Shown here piece after piece: positions 34,100-43,146 of a DNA stretch of 64,000 bases. The DNA is from Bacillota bacterium (GTDB lineage Bacteria > Bacillota > Clostridia > Lachnospirales > Lachnospiraceae). A program made the position numbers and the translations under genes. Below the pieces are notes generated by a model, which was given only the letters and a program-made list of their open reading frames with translations, did not search any database and was not told where the DNA came from. Each line of letters starts with the position of its first letter. The first letter of the stretch is position 1. The stretch covers positions 1-64,000 of the forward strand of contig JAEVYT010000040.1 in the NCBI GenBank assembly GCA_023392615.1, given 5' to 3'.

Positions 34100-35938
34100 A
34101 TGAAAAAGTTAAAAGATATATTAGCATCACCATATTTTATAGCTTCTTTGTTTGTGCTGAAGATGATGATTTATTATTCGCTCATTCATGTTACAAACAT
34201 GGAAATTATCTTAATAGCTGTTAGTTTAATTGTATGGACAACTATTTTTATATTATTCGGAAGATCTAATTTGAAGAAAAAACGGTTTGTATTTTTGATT
34301 ATTTATTTCTTGTTCAGCTTATTAATGTTTTCCGATACAATGTATTATAATTATTATAATCAAACGGTATCTGTTAAACAGCTCTGGCAGGCGAAAAGTG
34401 TTGCCGCTGTACCAAAGAGTTTTCTTGCAACATTAATTCCGGCGAGCTTTTTGCTGTTTGTAGACATTCCATTTGCCTACTATAGTTTTAAAAGAAAGGC
34501 AACAAGAGAGAATATACAAAAGGTTTTTCCGGGAAAGCGTTTAAAGTATACGATTTATGTGGTTTCGATTATATTTGCAGCCTTAATTGCAAATCCATTT
34601 CATTCAGCGGCATTTGAACGCGTAAACTCAACTGAGTTTTTCACAAATCATGTGAATGACGTTTATGAGACTATATCTGAGAATATCGTGAAAGAGGATA
34701 TGAGTAAGGATCAGATTATACAGGTGCTAAGTCAGGATGTACCAAAAGTTGAAACTAAGAAATACCACGGCATCGGTAAAGGCAAAAATCTAGTTGTAAT
34801 TCAGCTAGAAGCAGTACAAAACATGATGTTAGGTAAAACTTATGAGGGTCAGGAGATTACTCCGAATTTAAACCGTTTACTTCAAAAGGATACATTGTAT
34901 TATGATCGATATTATTCGAATATTGGTAAGGGTAATACTGCAGATGCAGAATTCTCAAGCCTAAACAGTTTATATCCTGTAATTGATGGTGAATGTTATC
35001 GTCTGTATCAGGACAACACATTTAATGGCCTTCCTTGGATCATGAGACAGAATGGATATTATTCCTTTGCAATTCATGGTTTTGAGGGTAAGTTTTGGAA
35101 TAGAGAATACATTTATCCCAAAGAGGGATTCCAGGATTTCTATAGTATGGAAGACTTGAATAAGGATGAGATTATCGGTATGGGCATATCGGATAAATCC
35201 ATGTTCAAACAGTTAATTCCGATACTGAAAAAGAAGACTGAGCCTTTCTTCACCTTTGCTATTACATTAACAGATCATCATCCATTCGTATTGGATGAAA
35301 AATATAGATCGATTAAACTATCAGAAAAAGATCAGGGAACAAAGTTCGGAGACTATATTGAAACCGTGCGGTATACGGATGAAGCAATCGGTCAGTTTAT
35401 TGATGAGTTGAAAGCTGCAGGGCTCTATGACAATACAGTAATTGCTTTATACGGTGACCATCATGGTATGAACTGCGGTATGAGTGATGTCCACGACCAA
35501 GTGAGTGAATTTATAGGACGTGATTATGATTACGATGAGATGTTGAAAGTACCTATGATTATACATGTACCCGGGAGTGGTGTGAAGGAAACGATTAGCA
35601 CAACCGGAGGTCAGATTGATTTCCTACCAACGATAGCGAATATTATGGGTGTGTCCTATGATGATAAATTTATAATGGGTCAGGATTTAACGAATGCAAA
35701 GGATGGGTTCGTTGCATTTACAGCATATTTGTTTGGTGGTTCCTTCGCCACGAACGATATTATGTTCCAGATTTCCAGAGAAGGTATATTTGAAGGCAGC
35801 AGGGCGTGGAAGATTGATACCAACGATACTGTCGATGCGGCAAAATATAAGAAGGATTATGATAGAGCAATTCTATTGAAAAAGACATCAAAACAAATAT
35901 TGGATCAGAATCTGATCGGCCAATATGTCAAGCATTAG
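34100..35938 (+). CDS. LTA synthase family sulfatase (glycerol-phosphate transferase type)
   Basis: 612 residues from ATG 34100 with GGGGG ahead. Residues 1-175 contain about five membrane helices. The extracellular alkaline-phosphatase-fold domain starts near 215. Its metal and nucleophile sites are VIQLEAVQN (Glu), GKGNTADAEFSSLNSLYP with the likely nucleophile Thr ~278, YGDHHGMN (~451-458) and SFFTF/FFTFAITLTDHHPF. The layout matches LtaS of Firmicutes, which builds polyglycerol-phosphate from phosphatidylglycerol. Whether it makes LTA, a primer or another phosphopolymer is not decided by sequence. Single-gene unit with terminator. Confidence 0.93.
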   Translation: MKKLKDILASPYFIASLFVLKMMIYYSLIHVTNMEIILIAVSLIVWTTIFILFGRSNLKKKRFVFLIIYFLFSLLMFSDTMYYNYYNQTVSVKQLWQAKSVAAVPKSFLATLIPASFLLFVDIPFAYYSFKRKATRENIQKVFPGKRLKYTIYVVSIIFAALIANPFHSAAFERVNSTEFFTNHVNDVYETISENIVKEDMSKDQIIQVLSQDVPKVETKKYHGIGKGKNLVVIQLEAVQNMMLGKTYEGQEITPNLNRLLQKDTLYYDRYYSNIGKGNTADAEFSSLNSLYPVIDGECYRLYQDNTFNGLPWIMRQNGYYSFAIHGFEGKFWNREYIYPKEGFQDFYSMEDLNKDEIIGMGISDKSMFKQLIPILKKKTEPFFTFAITLTDHHPFVLDEKYRSIKLSEKDQGTKFGDYIETVRYTDEAIGQFIDELKAAGLYDNTVIALYGDHHGMNCGMSDVHDQVSEFIGRDYDYDEMLKVPMIIHVPGSGVKETISTTGGQIDFLPTIANIMGVSYDDKFIMGQDLTNAKDGFVAFTAYLFGGSFATNDIMFQISREGIFEGSRAWKIDTNDTVDAAKYKKDYDRAILLKKTSKQILDQNLIGQYVKH

Positions 35939-35967
35939 CTATTTAACAAAATACGAACGATATATAG

Positions 35968-36012
35968 AAGCTGTCATGAAACGAGTAGAAATCGGTTTAT
36001 GACAGCTTTGTG
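35968..36012 (+). terminator. Terminator after the sulfatase gene
   Basis: AAGCTGTCATGAAAC (35968-35982) pairs with GTTTATGACAGCTT (one bulge), followed by TGTGCT; the T-run is short. Confidence 0.65.
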
Positions 36013-36083
36013 CTAATTATGATTGAACATTATTAAAATTAATAAGAATAAATTCATATAACATAATGGAACGGGGGGAGATT

Positions 36084-37283
36084 ATGGAGAATGTCGGTTT
36101 CGATTTGACTAAAGAATATGGAGTTGTATTAGAGGGCGGAGGAGCAAAGGGTTCATATCAAATCGGTGTATGGAAAGCACTTATGGAGTGCGGGGTTAAA
36201 ATAAAAGGGGTTGCCGGTGTATCGGTAGGTGCCTTGAATGGGGCATTGATTTGCATGGGAGATTATGAACGCGCAGTGGAGATTTGGAAAAATATTAGTT
36301 ATTCCAGTATCATGAATGTAGATGATAATGAAATGGATAAATTAATGAGTCGGCGGTTTAGGGATATTAATTTGCAATCGGTTGGAAAACAGAGTAGAAG
36401 ATTTCTTGTGGGTGGTGGAATTGACGTAACTCCTCTGCGTCGTTTGATGGAAGAGAATATTGATGAAAAGAGAATAAAGGAATCTGACATAGAGTTTTAC
36501 CTTGGTACATTTAATGTATCGAATATGAAGGAGATAGAAATTGTAGCAAAGGATGCAGAGGATGGAAGTTTAAAGAACTACTTGATGGCAAGTGCCAGCT
36601 TTCCTTTGTTTAAAAATGAAAAACTGAACGGAAAATTATATCTGGATGGAGGGCTTGCTAATAATGTACCGATTGATATGCTGATAAATCGAGGATATAA
36701 GAATATAATAGTAATCCGGATTTTCGGTATTGGTGTGGAAAAGAAGGTCAAGATTCCCGAGGATGTAAATGTCATCTATATTGCTCCGAAGGTACCTCTA
36801 TGTAATGTGTTAGAATTTAATCGCAAAAAAGCATTGCGTAATATAACACTGGGTTATTATGATGCGGTTCGAATACTCAGACATTTAGCAGGGAATGATT
36901 ACTATATCGAATCTACTAAGGAGGAAAAAGATTATTTGGATGCATTTTTATGTTTATCGGAAGACGTATTAAATGCGGTCAATATTTCAAATAAAATAGA
37001 GAATAATACTTACATCTCGATGGTTCGAAAGAGGCTTGAGGAGACACTGCCTCAACTTGCAAATATTTTTAAACTAGGCAAGCATTGGGGATATGAGAAT
37101 TTATATTATTCGATATTGGAGTACGGTGCAAAAAGATTAAGAATACCAAGATATAAAATATATCAGGAAAAGGATTTTTGCAAGTTATTACGTGAGGGTT
37201 ATTCTAAAAAATATTCGATGGAAGATAAAGTTGATGGGAATCTTGAATTATGTATGTCGATAATCAATAATAATTTAACTTGA
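36084..37283 (+). CDS. Patatin-like phospholipase
   Basis: 399 residues from ATG 36084, after an ACGGGGGGAG site. The patatin domain shows the oxyanion stretch EGGGAKGSYQIGV (17-29), the nucleophile elbow GVSVG with Ser47, and the catalytic Asp in LDGGLANNVP (~187). The rest, ~230-399, is an uncharacterised helical region. No signal peptide, so it acts inside the cell, probably as a lipid acyl hydrolase. Stand-alone, just before argF. Confidence 0.92.
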   Translation: MENVGFDLTKEYGVVLEGGGAKGSYQIGVWKALMECGVKIKGVAGVSVGALNGALICMGDYERAVEIWKNISYSSIMNVDDNEMDKLMSRRFRDINLQSVGKQSRRFLVGGGIDVTPLRRLMEENIDEKRIKESDIEFYLGTFNVSNMKEIEIVAKDAEDGSLKNYLMASASFPLFKNEKLNGKLYLDGGLANNVPIDMLINRGYKNIIVIRIFGIGVEKKVKIPEDVNVIYIAPKVPLCNVLEFNRKKALRNITLGYYDAVRILRHLAGNDYYIESTKEEKDYLDAFLCLSEDVLNAVNISNKIENNTYISMVRKRLEETLPQLANIFKLGKHWGYENLYYSILEYGAKRLRIPRYKIYQEKDFCKLLREGYSKKYSMEDKVDGNLELCMSIINNNLT

Positions 37284-37308
37284 CATTTTCTTTCAATTGG
37301 AATAATGT
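37280..37308 (+). promoter_or_regulatory. Probable argF promoter
   Basis: TTGACA (37280-37285), a 17-bp spacer and TAATGT (37303-37308) overlap the first ARG-box-like repeat, the normal arrangement for repression by ArgR. The -35 box overlaps the stop codon region of the patatin gene. Confidence 0.6.
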
Positions 37309-37351
37309 ATAAATAAACATTATTTTAGTATAAATAAACATTTATTTATAC
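37307..37351 (+). promoter_or_regulatory. Tandem ARG-box-like operators
   Basis: GTATAAATAAACATT occurs at 37307 and 37328, exactly 21 bp apart. The second is part of a perfect palindrome GTATAAATAAA-CA-TTTATTTATAC. ArgR hexamers bind paired ~18-bp boxes 2-3 bp apart, which matches this spacing. Confidence 0.65.
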
Positions 37352-37383
37352 ATGTTCCGCCTGGCGGATGATTGGAGGATAAT

Positions 37384-38322
37384 ATGAATTTAAAAGGAAG
37401 AAGCTTATTAACACTAAAAGATTTTTCACCGGAGGAAATAGAATATTTAATTGACCTTGCAGCAGATTTAAAGGCGAAGAAGAAACAAGGTATAACAGGA
37501 AATAGTTTGAAAGGTAAGAATATTGCATTGATATTTGAAAAGCCATCTACAAGAACACGTTGTGCATTTACAATCGGTTGTGTTGATGAGGGAGCTCATC
37601 CTGAATATTTGGGAAAGAATGATATCCAGCTAGGACATAAGGAAAGTGTTGAGGATACGGCACGCGTGCTCGGTAGAATGTTTGATGGCATTGAGTTTCG
37701 TGGTTTTGCACAGGAAACAGTGGAAAAGCTTGCAAAATACAGCGGTGTACCAGTATGGAATGGATTAACAGATGCAGACCATCCGACACAAATTCTCGCC
37801 GACTTCTTGACATTAAAAGAGCAGTTTGGTAAGCTTAAGGGGCTCAAATTGGTCTACGTCGGAGATGGACGTAACAACATGGCAAATAGCTTAATGATCG
37901 GTTCCGCTAAAATGGGTATTGATTTTACCATCCTTGCGCCGAAGGAGTTATGGCCGGAGGAGGATTTAGTAAAGCAATGCGAAGAATATGCAAAGGTATA
38001 TTCCAGCAAGATTGAGATATCTGATTCAGTAAATGCAATTGAAGGCGCTGATGCTGTATATACAGACGTTTGGTGTTCCATGGGTGAGGAAGACTTAGCG
38101 AAAGAACGTATTACTTTATTAAAGCCTTATCAGGTTAACGATGAATTAATAGCTCTGACAAAGAAAGATAGTACTATATTCTTACACTGCTTACCGGCGG
38201 TAAAAGGAAAAGAAGTAACCGAGGAAGTATTCGAACGCTTTGCTGATGTAGTATTTGATGAGGCAGAGAATCGTATGCATACAATTAAAGCTGTCATGGT
38301 GGCCACTTTGGGAAATATATAG
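37384..38322 (+). CDS. argF: Ornithine carbamoyltransferase
   Basis: 312 residues from ATG 37384 with TTGGAGG. Carbamoyl-phosphate motif STRTR (55-59), ornithine and catalytic motifs HPTQILADF (~133-141), a DVWCSMGEE loop and HCLPA (~268-272) define OTCase rather than aspartate carbamoyltransferase. It makes citrulline from ornithine and carbamoyl phosphate in arginine synthesis. Its operators suggest repression by arginine through ArgR. No other arg gene is in the window, so it is an isolated member of the regulon. The next gene starts 29 bases downstream. Confidence 0.96.
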   Translation: MNLKGRSLLTLKDFSPEEIEYLIDLAADLKAKKKQGITGNSLKGKNIALIFEKPSTRTRCAFTIGCVDEGAHPEYLGKNDIQLGHKESVEDTARVLGRMFDGIEFRGFAQETVEKLAKYSGVPVWNGLTDADHPTQILADFLTLKEQFGKLKGLKLVYVGDGRNNMANSLMIGSAKMGIDFTILAPKELWPEEDLVKQCEEYAKVYSSKIEISDSVNAIEGADAVYTDVWCSMGEEDLAKERITLLKPYQVNDELIALTKKDSTIFLHCLPAVKGKEVTEEVFERFADVVFDEAENRMHTIKAVMVATLGNI

Positions 38323-38351
38323 ACAGATTTTATGATAAAGGAGCTTGAAGC

Positions 38352-38693
38352 ATGTATCAGGAGAAAGTGGTTTTGTGTGCAAGCAGCGCTTATAATAAAA
38401 AATTCTGGTTGAATGACGATTTTAAGACATTGCCTGAACAAATCAAGCAAGAATTAAAAATTATGTGCGTATTATTCACCGAGGATATTGGCGGTGTGCT
38501 GACTTTGGAATTCGAAGAGGAGGGCACACTGATGTTTCAGGTAGAATCCGATGAAAGCGATTATTTATATGATGAGATAGGAAGTGCATTAAAGATAAAG
38601 CAATTGCAGAGAGAAAAATCGGAACTGCTCGAGGCACTTGAGCTTTATTACAAAGTTTTTTTTCTAGGAGAAGATGCTTCCCAGCTCATATAA
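38352..38693 (+). CDS. Small conserved protein, DUF6145-like
   Basis: 113 residues, ATG 38352 with AAAGGAG. It starts MYQEKVVLCASSAYNKKFWLN and contains an acidic middle (VESDESDYLYDEIGSALKIKQLQREKSELL) followed by a short predicted helix. I recognise it as resembling a Lachnospiraceae family that often precedes coaX; the family name is from memory and the function is unknown. Cytoplasmic, no membrane helix. It lies between argF and coaX, with short gaps, so it is probably co-transcribed with coaX. Confidence 0.75.
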   Translation: MYQEKVVLCASSAYNKKFWLNDDFKTLPEQIKQELKIMCVLFTEDIGGVLTLEFEEEGTLMFQVESDESDYLYDEIGSALKIKQLQREKSELLEALELYYKVFFLGEDASQLI

Positions 38694-38717
38694 TACGTTG
38701 AAGGGCACGGTGAGACC

Positions 38718-39494
38718 ATGTTATTAGTTGTTGATGTGGGAAATACAAATATAACGTTAGGTGTATTTGAAGATGTAAATCTGAAGGCAACCTTTCGTTT
38801 GACAACAAATACGGCCAGAACTTCAGATGAGTTTGGCTTATTAATCTGCAATCTATTGGTTGCCAGAAACATTGATATAAAAAGTATTAAAGAGGTTACA
38901 ATTGCCTCAGTCGTACCGAAGATTATGTACTCATTAAACTCCGGTATTATAAAATATTTAGGGATTACTCCATTAATAGTTGGTAGTGGTACTAAGACTG
39001 GGCTAAAGATTGCTACTAGTAACCCGAAAGAAGTGGGAGCTGATAGAGTAGTAGATGCAGTTGCTGCTTATGAGATTTATGGTGGGCCTGTTCTTGTAAT
39101 CGACTTTGGAACTGCCAATACCTATGATTTAATCACGGAGGATGGCTCCTTCATAGCAGGAGTTACTTCGCCGGGTCTGAGAATATCAGCAAATGCACTC
39201 TGGAATGACACAGCGAAGCTTCCCGAGATAGAGATTGCAAAGCCGGATACCATACTTGCCAAGGATACAGTTACTAGTATGCAGGCAGGTCTCGTATTTG
39301 GATGCATTGGACAAACGGAGTATATTGTTAGAAGAATGCAAAAAGAAGCCGGCATTGATAACCTCAAAGTAGTTGCCACCGGAGGGTTAGGAAAAATAAT
39401 CTCGGAAGCCACAGATGTGATTGAAGTATATGATGGTAACCTCACATTAAAGGGATTAAAGATTATTACGGATAAAAATTCTCATAATAAGTAA
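38718..39494 (+). CDS. coaX: Type III pantothenate kinase
   Basis: 258 residues from ATG 38718. It begins LLVVDVGNTNITLGVF (phosphate-binding DVGNTN at 6-11), with GADRVVDAVAAYE (~108-120), DFGTANTYD (~130-138, catalytic Asp region) and a GGLGK near 225. ASKHA-fold kinase, potassium-dependent. It commits pantothenate to coenzyme A. The gene pair coaX-dusB is conserved in many Firmicutes. A hairpin stands between the two. Confidence 0.95.
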   Translation: MLLVVDVGNTNITLGVFEDVNLKATFRLTTNTARTSDEFGLLICNLLVARNIDIKSIKEVTIASVVPKIMYSLNSGIIKYLGITPLIVGSGTKTGLKIATSNPKEVGADRVVDAVAAYEIYGGPVLVIDFGTANTYDLITEDGSFIAGVTSPGLRISANALWNDTAKLPEIEIAKPDTILAKDTVTSMQAGLVFGCIGQTEYIVRRMQKEAGIDNLKVVATGGLGKIISEATDVIEVYDGNLTLKGLKIITDKNSHNK

Positions 39495-39525
39495 ACATAA
39501 GCTAGAGGGATATTTCACATAACAT

Positions 39526-39558
39526 GGAGCTGTTGCAAGGTTGTATTGCAACAGCTCT
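39526..39558 (+). terminator. Hairpin between coaX and dusB
   Basis: GAGCTGTTGCAA pairs with TTGCAACAGCTC around GGTTGTA. There is no T-run, so it may attenuate or only protect RNA ends. Confidence 0.5.
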
Positions 39559-39597
39559 TGCAATACGATAAATTCAATATTAAGAATTGAGGAAATC

Positions 39598-40566
39598 ATG
39601 AGTTTTCAAATTGGTAATGTAAAGATTAATGGAAAATTAGTTTTAGGACCCATGGCAGGAGTTACCGACCTGCCATTTCGTTTATTATGTAAGGAAAAAG
39701 GGGCTGACCTTCTTTATACAGAGATGGTAAGTGCCAAAGGAATTCAATACAATAATAAAAACACTGAGAATTTGCTTGAGGTATTGCCGGAAGAAAGACC
39801 TGTGGCTATACAATTATTCGGATCGGATCCGGATATTCTAAGTAATACGGCAAGGCTGATCGAGCATCGTAACTTTGATATTTTGGACATTAATATGGGA
39901 TGCCCAGTACCGAAAGTAGTTAATAATGGTGAGGGTTCTGCATTAATGAAGAATCCGAAACTGATTGGTGAAATAGTACGGAAAGTATCACAAGACTATA
40001 GTAAACCGGTTACAGTCAAGATTAGAAAAGGATTTCATGAAGAAAATGCTGTTGAAGTTGCGAAAATTGCACAGGAAAACGGAGCAGCGGCTGTTGCAGT
40101 TCATGGAAGAACGAGAGAACAGTATTACAGTGGCACCGCGGACTGGGAGATTATACGCAAAGTAAAGGAAGCAGTTAGTATACCGGTTATTGGCAGTGGT
40201 GATATCTTCTCTGCTGAGGATGCAAAAAGGATGCTAGAGCAAACCGGTTGTGATGGTCTTATGATTGCGAGAGGAACCAGAGGCAACCCATGGATATTTG
40301 AGCAGATTAAAGCTTATTTAGAGACAGGACATCTGTTACCAAAGCCACATTTCTCCGAAGTCAGAGAAATGATTGTCCGTCACGCACAGTTATTGGTCGA
40401 ATTTAAGGGAGAATTTATTGGATTTCGTGAGATGAGGAAACATGTTGCGTGGTATATGACCGGATATCCGGGTTCGGCTAAGTTTAGAGGTAGCGTAAAT
40501 GAGATAGAAAACCTGGAGGATCTATTCCGTTTACTGGAAAATTATCAAAATCATCTTGAAAAATAA
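39598..40566 (+). CDS. dusB: tRNA-dihydrouridine synthase (DusB type)
   Basis: 322 residues from ATG 39598 with TTGAGGAAA. FMN-binding and catalytic motifs are GPMAGVTDLPFR (~18-29), DINMGCPVPKVV with the catalytic Cys ~102, VTVKIRKGF, HGRTREQYYSG and GSGDIFS, then MIARGTRGNPW. It reduces uridine in the tRNA D-loop. The 19 extra in-frame codons upstream lack a ribosome site and were left out. Confidence 0.95.
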   Translation: MSFQIGNVKINGKLVLGPMAGVTDLPFRLLCKEKGADLLYTEMVSAKGIQYNNKNTENLLEVLPEERPVAIQLFGSDPDILSNTARLIEHRNFDILDINMGCPVPKVVNNGEGSALMKNPKLIGEIVRKVSQDYSKPVTVKIRKGFHEENAVEVAKIAQENGAAAVAVHGRTREQYYSGTADWEIIRKVKEAVSIPVIGSGDIFSAEDAKRMLEQTGCDGLMIARGTRGNPWIFEQIKAYLETGHLLPKPHFSEVREMIVRHAQLLVEFKGEFIGFREMRKHVAWYMTGYPGSAKFRGSVNEIENLEDLFRLLENYQNHLEK

Positions 40567-40637
40567 CCAAAGCCATAACGGAAAATGAATTATTAATATA
40601 TAATTGTAACAAATATTTGGATAAATATAAAAAATTG

Positions 40638-40665
40638 TTGATTTTTTTGGAAATTGCGTTATAGT
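40638..40665 (+). promoter_or_regulatory. Probable sigma-A promoter of asd
   Basis: TTGATT (40638-40643), 16-bp spacer and TATAGT (40660-40665), about 55 bases before the start codon. Confidence 0.6.
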
Positions 40666-40719
40666 ATACTTACAAGAAAGACATATGTATGCCGTACAGA
40701 AACAAGTGGAGGTTTAGGA

Positions 40720-41802
40720 ATGAGTAAATTAAGAGTAGGTATCCTTGGTGGTACAGGAATGGTTGGTCAGCGTTTTATATCATTGCTGGAAAATCATCCA
40801 TGGTTTGAAGTCGTTACAGTAGCAGCGAGTCCTAGAAGTGCAGGAAAAACATATGAAGAAGCAGTAGGGAACCGTTGGAAGATGGCTACACCGATGCCGG
40901 ATAGTGTAAAGAAACTTATCGTTAAAAATGTGAATGAAGTTGATGAAGTCAGCGCAGGAGTTGATTTTGTTTTTAGTGCAGTAGATATGACAAAAGATGA
41001 GATAAAGGCAATAGAGGAAGCATATGCACAGGCTGAAACACCAGTAGTATCAAACAACAGTGCACATAGATGGACGCCTGATGTACCGATGGTTGTGCCA
41101 GAGATTAATCCGGAGCACTTGGAAGTGATTGAAGCACAGAAGACTCGTCTGGGTACAAAGAAAGGTTTTATTGTTGTAAAACCAAATTGCTCCATCCAGA
41201 GTTATACACCTGCTTTGAATGCATTAAAGCAATTTGGACCAAAGCTTGTAGTAGCAACTACCTATCAAGCAATCTCTGGTGCAGGTAAAAACTTTACGGA
41301 TTGGCCGGAGATGCTAGATAATGTAATCCCATATATCGGTGGGGAAGAAGAAAAGAGTGAACAAGAACCATTACGTATCTGGGGTAAAGTAGTGGATGGT
41401 AAGATTGTAAAAGCTGAGTCACCAGTTATTACCACACAGTGTCTTCGTGTTCCGGTAACCGATGGTCATACTGCAGCAGTATTTGTAAACTTTGAGAAGA
41501 AACCTACCAAGGAAGAAATCTTAAAAGCTTGGGCAGAGTTTAAAGGACTCCCTCAGGAGCTTGAACTACCTAGCGCTCCAAAGCAGTTTATCAAATACTT
41601 TGAAGAAGATAATCGCCCTCAGGCTAAGCTTGATAGAGATTATGAGAACGGTATGGGAGTATGCTTTGGCAGACTTCGTGAAGATATCGTTTTCGATTAT
41701 AAATTCGTAGGCTTATCCCATAATACAGTTCGTGGTGCAGCGGGCGGCGCAGTTTTAATCGCTGAACTTTTGAAAGCACAGGGATATATCACAGCGAAAT
41801 AA
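40720..41802 (+). CDS. asd: Aspartate-semialdehyde dehydrogenase
   Basis: 360 residues from ATG 40720 with AGTGGAGG. NADP-binding GILGGTGMVGQRF (~6-18), active-site KPNCSIQSY with Cys ~156, and the substrate block QAISGAGKNF. The sequence is of the archaeal/fungal branch (TIGR00978-like), which is common in Clostridia, rather than the usual E. coli type. It makes aspartate semialdehyde for lysine, diaminopimelate, threonine and methionine. Own promoter and terminator. Confidence 0.95.
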   Translation: MSKLRVGILGGTGMVGQRFISLLENHPWFEVVTVAASPRSAGKTYEEAVGNRWKMATPMPDSVKKLIVKNVNEVDEVSAGVDFVFSAVDMTKDEIKAIEEAYAQAETPVVSNNSAHRWTPDVPMVVPEINPEHLEVIEAQKTRLGTKKGFIVVKPNCSIQSYTPALNALKQFGPKLVVATTYQAISGAGKNFTDWPEMLDNVIPYIGGEEEKSEQEPLRIWGKVVDGKIVKAESPVITTQCLRVPVTDGHTAAVFVNFEKKPTKEEILKAWAEFKGLPQELELPSAPKQFIKYFEEDNRPQAKLDRDYENGMGVCFGRLREDIVFDYKFVGLSHNTVRGAAGGAVLIAELLKAQGYITAK

Positions 41803-41869
41803 ATCATCTATTATAATAGCCGAACTCATGAATTAGCAGAAACTTAAAAACAGTAATATATGCCATAGA

Positions 41870-41936
41870 AAAGGGCTTCTACAAAAATGTTCGTCGAGTA
41901 TTTCACTCGTATGAATAATATTTTGTAGAAGCCCTT
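41870..41936. terminator. Bidirectional terminator between asd and the convergent gene
   Basis: AAGGGCTTCTACAAAA pairs with TTTTGTAGAAGCCCTT over a ~33-base loop that itself pairs (ACGAG...CTCGT-like). Confidence 0.8.
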
Positions 41937-41962
41937 ATATTTTAGTATTATTGATTTTGCAT

Positions 41963-42667
41963 TTACTTCTTCCTAAATACGTAACGAACAAATTCGATTG
42001 AATTATCTACATGTTTAGAATTTGCAACAATTCCAAGAACAAAAGGATCTGAGTTTTTAGTAATGTTTTTATATAATTCAGTATTGTTCATATAGATTCC
42101 GTAAGCGGTCTGATCCTTATCTTCATCTGTATGAGTGATATAAAACTGATCTGTTAAAGAACTATATATATCGGTGGGTAATTGATCTGAAAGTTTTAAG
42201 AAACTTCCTGCGCTGGCATATTTCTTAAAATATGATTCTGGAGCTATAATAACATCAACCTGTTTCGCACTAACGCGAGTGATTAATGCTTGCTCTAGAT
42301 CCATGGATAAGGAGTCCTTCATAGAGAAATTATAATTATTACTTAATTCTATTTTTTCCTTTTTGGGATTCAGATTCAAATATTTTTCAAACCCACTTGT
42401 ATACTCTGCGAGAAGCTTCTGATCTACAGGGCTACTAATCATTGCAGCATAAAAGCGTGTTGAACTAGGAGGATTGAGAATAGTATTGGCAGTATATGCG
42501 ATTAATATAATCGCTACCACAGTAACCAGAGCATGAAATTTATAGTACTCCGATAAATATTCGATTTTCTTTCGGAAAGGCATATCCTTTAATTTTTCTC
42601 TTTCCGTTTGTTCTTTTCGTGGTTGATAAATTAAAGCATCATCATCCAATCTTGTTTGTTTTGACAT
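41963..42667 (-). CDS. Membrane-anchored protein of unknown function
   Basis: 234 residues, minus strand, ribosome site AGAGGT. Residues 1-45 are charged and cytoplasmic (KLKDMPFRKKIEYLSEYYKFHA), ~46-66 is a single membrane helix, and ~68-234 an external domain. That part resembles small solute-binding folds in pattern (VDVIIAPESYFKKYASAGSFLKLSDQLP, like the lobe of an extracellular binding protein), but no family is certain. There is no signal-peptidase site. The gene upstream (43147-44769) is also a one-helix exported protein, and a structured RNA lies between them. Confidence 0.7.
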   Translation of the reverse strand: MSKQTRLDDDALIYQPRKEQTEREKLKDMPFRKKIEYLSEYYKFHALVTVVAIILIAYTANTILNPPSSTRFYAAMISSPVDQKLLAEYTSGFEKYLNLNPKKEKIELSNNYNFSMKDSLSMDLEQALITRVSAKQVDVIIAPESYFKKYASAGSFLKLSDQLPTDIYSSLTDQFYITHTDEDKDQTAYGIYMNNTELYKNITKNSDPFVLGIVANSKHVDNSIEFVRYVFRKK

Positions 42668-42918
42668 AGTAAAACCTCTCTATTTCTTCGTGAATTTATG
42701 ATAAAATTCAACGGTATTAGTATTGCTAATAGTGTACCATAATATTGTTAATTAGCATAGAAAGCAAATATAAAATATCTATAAAAATAATATGACCTGA
42801 TCGGAATGATGAGATGCAGAATAAATCGTCCCAATTTGGAAATAAGTATGATTAGGAAAGTTATAGCTTTAGTCAAATAGATTAACCTCAGAGATATCAC
42901 CTGGGTATCTATAAAAAT

Positions 42919-43065
42919 GGCGGGGGAATTATCAATCCATGAAGAGACCGTTTATCGCCGTCGGTTCTTAGGTTGTGGCAGATAGAACATCTGTTACGAA
43001 CTTATGAACCGTTACGTGAGATAACGAGTGGAAACGTGTCTCTGAAGGATGATAATTCCCCCACC
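42919..43065 (-). ncRNA. Candidate structured RNA, 6S-like long hairpin
   Basis: The ends GGTGGGGGAATTATCA and TGATAATTCCCCCGCC (minus strand) form a near-perfect closing stem. Inside, GAGAC/GTCTC, CGTTT/AAACG, CGGTTC/GAACCG and CAGAT/ATCTG continue a rod broken by internal loops. On the minus strand, ATTTTTAT follows the closing stem as in an intrinsic terminator. The rod with a central bubble recalls 6S RNA, but I cannot confirm the family. There is no ORF in the region 42668-43146. Confidence 0.55.
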
Positions 43066-43103
43066 TTACTTTGTAACCTATATTGTGATAAACATCTTAA
43101 ACT

Positions 43104-43123
43104 TAATAGGGCGCTCCCTAGTT
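43104..43123 (-). terminator. Short hairpin after the 540-residue protein gene
   Basis: TAGGG and CCCTA around CGCT; minus-strand tail TTAAGTTT. A weak terminator just before the structured RNA. Confidence 0.4.
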
Positions 43124-43146
43124 AACTAACCACGAAACCTATGTGA

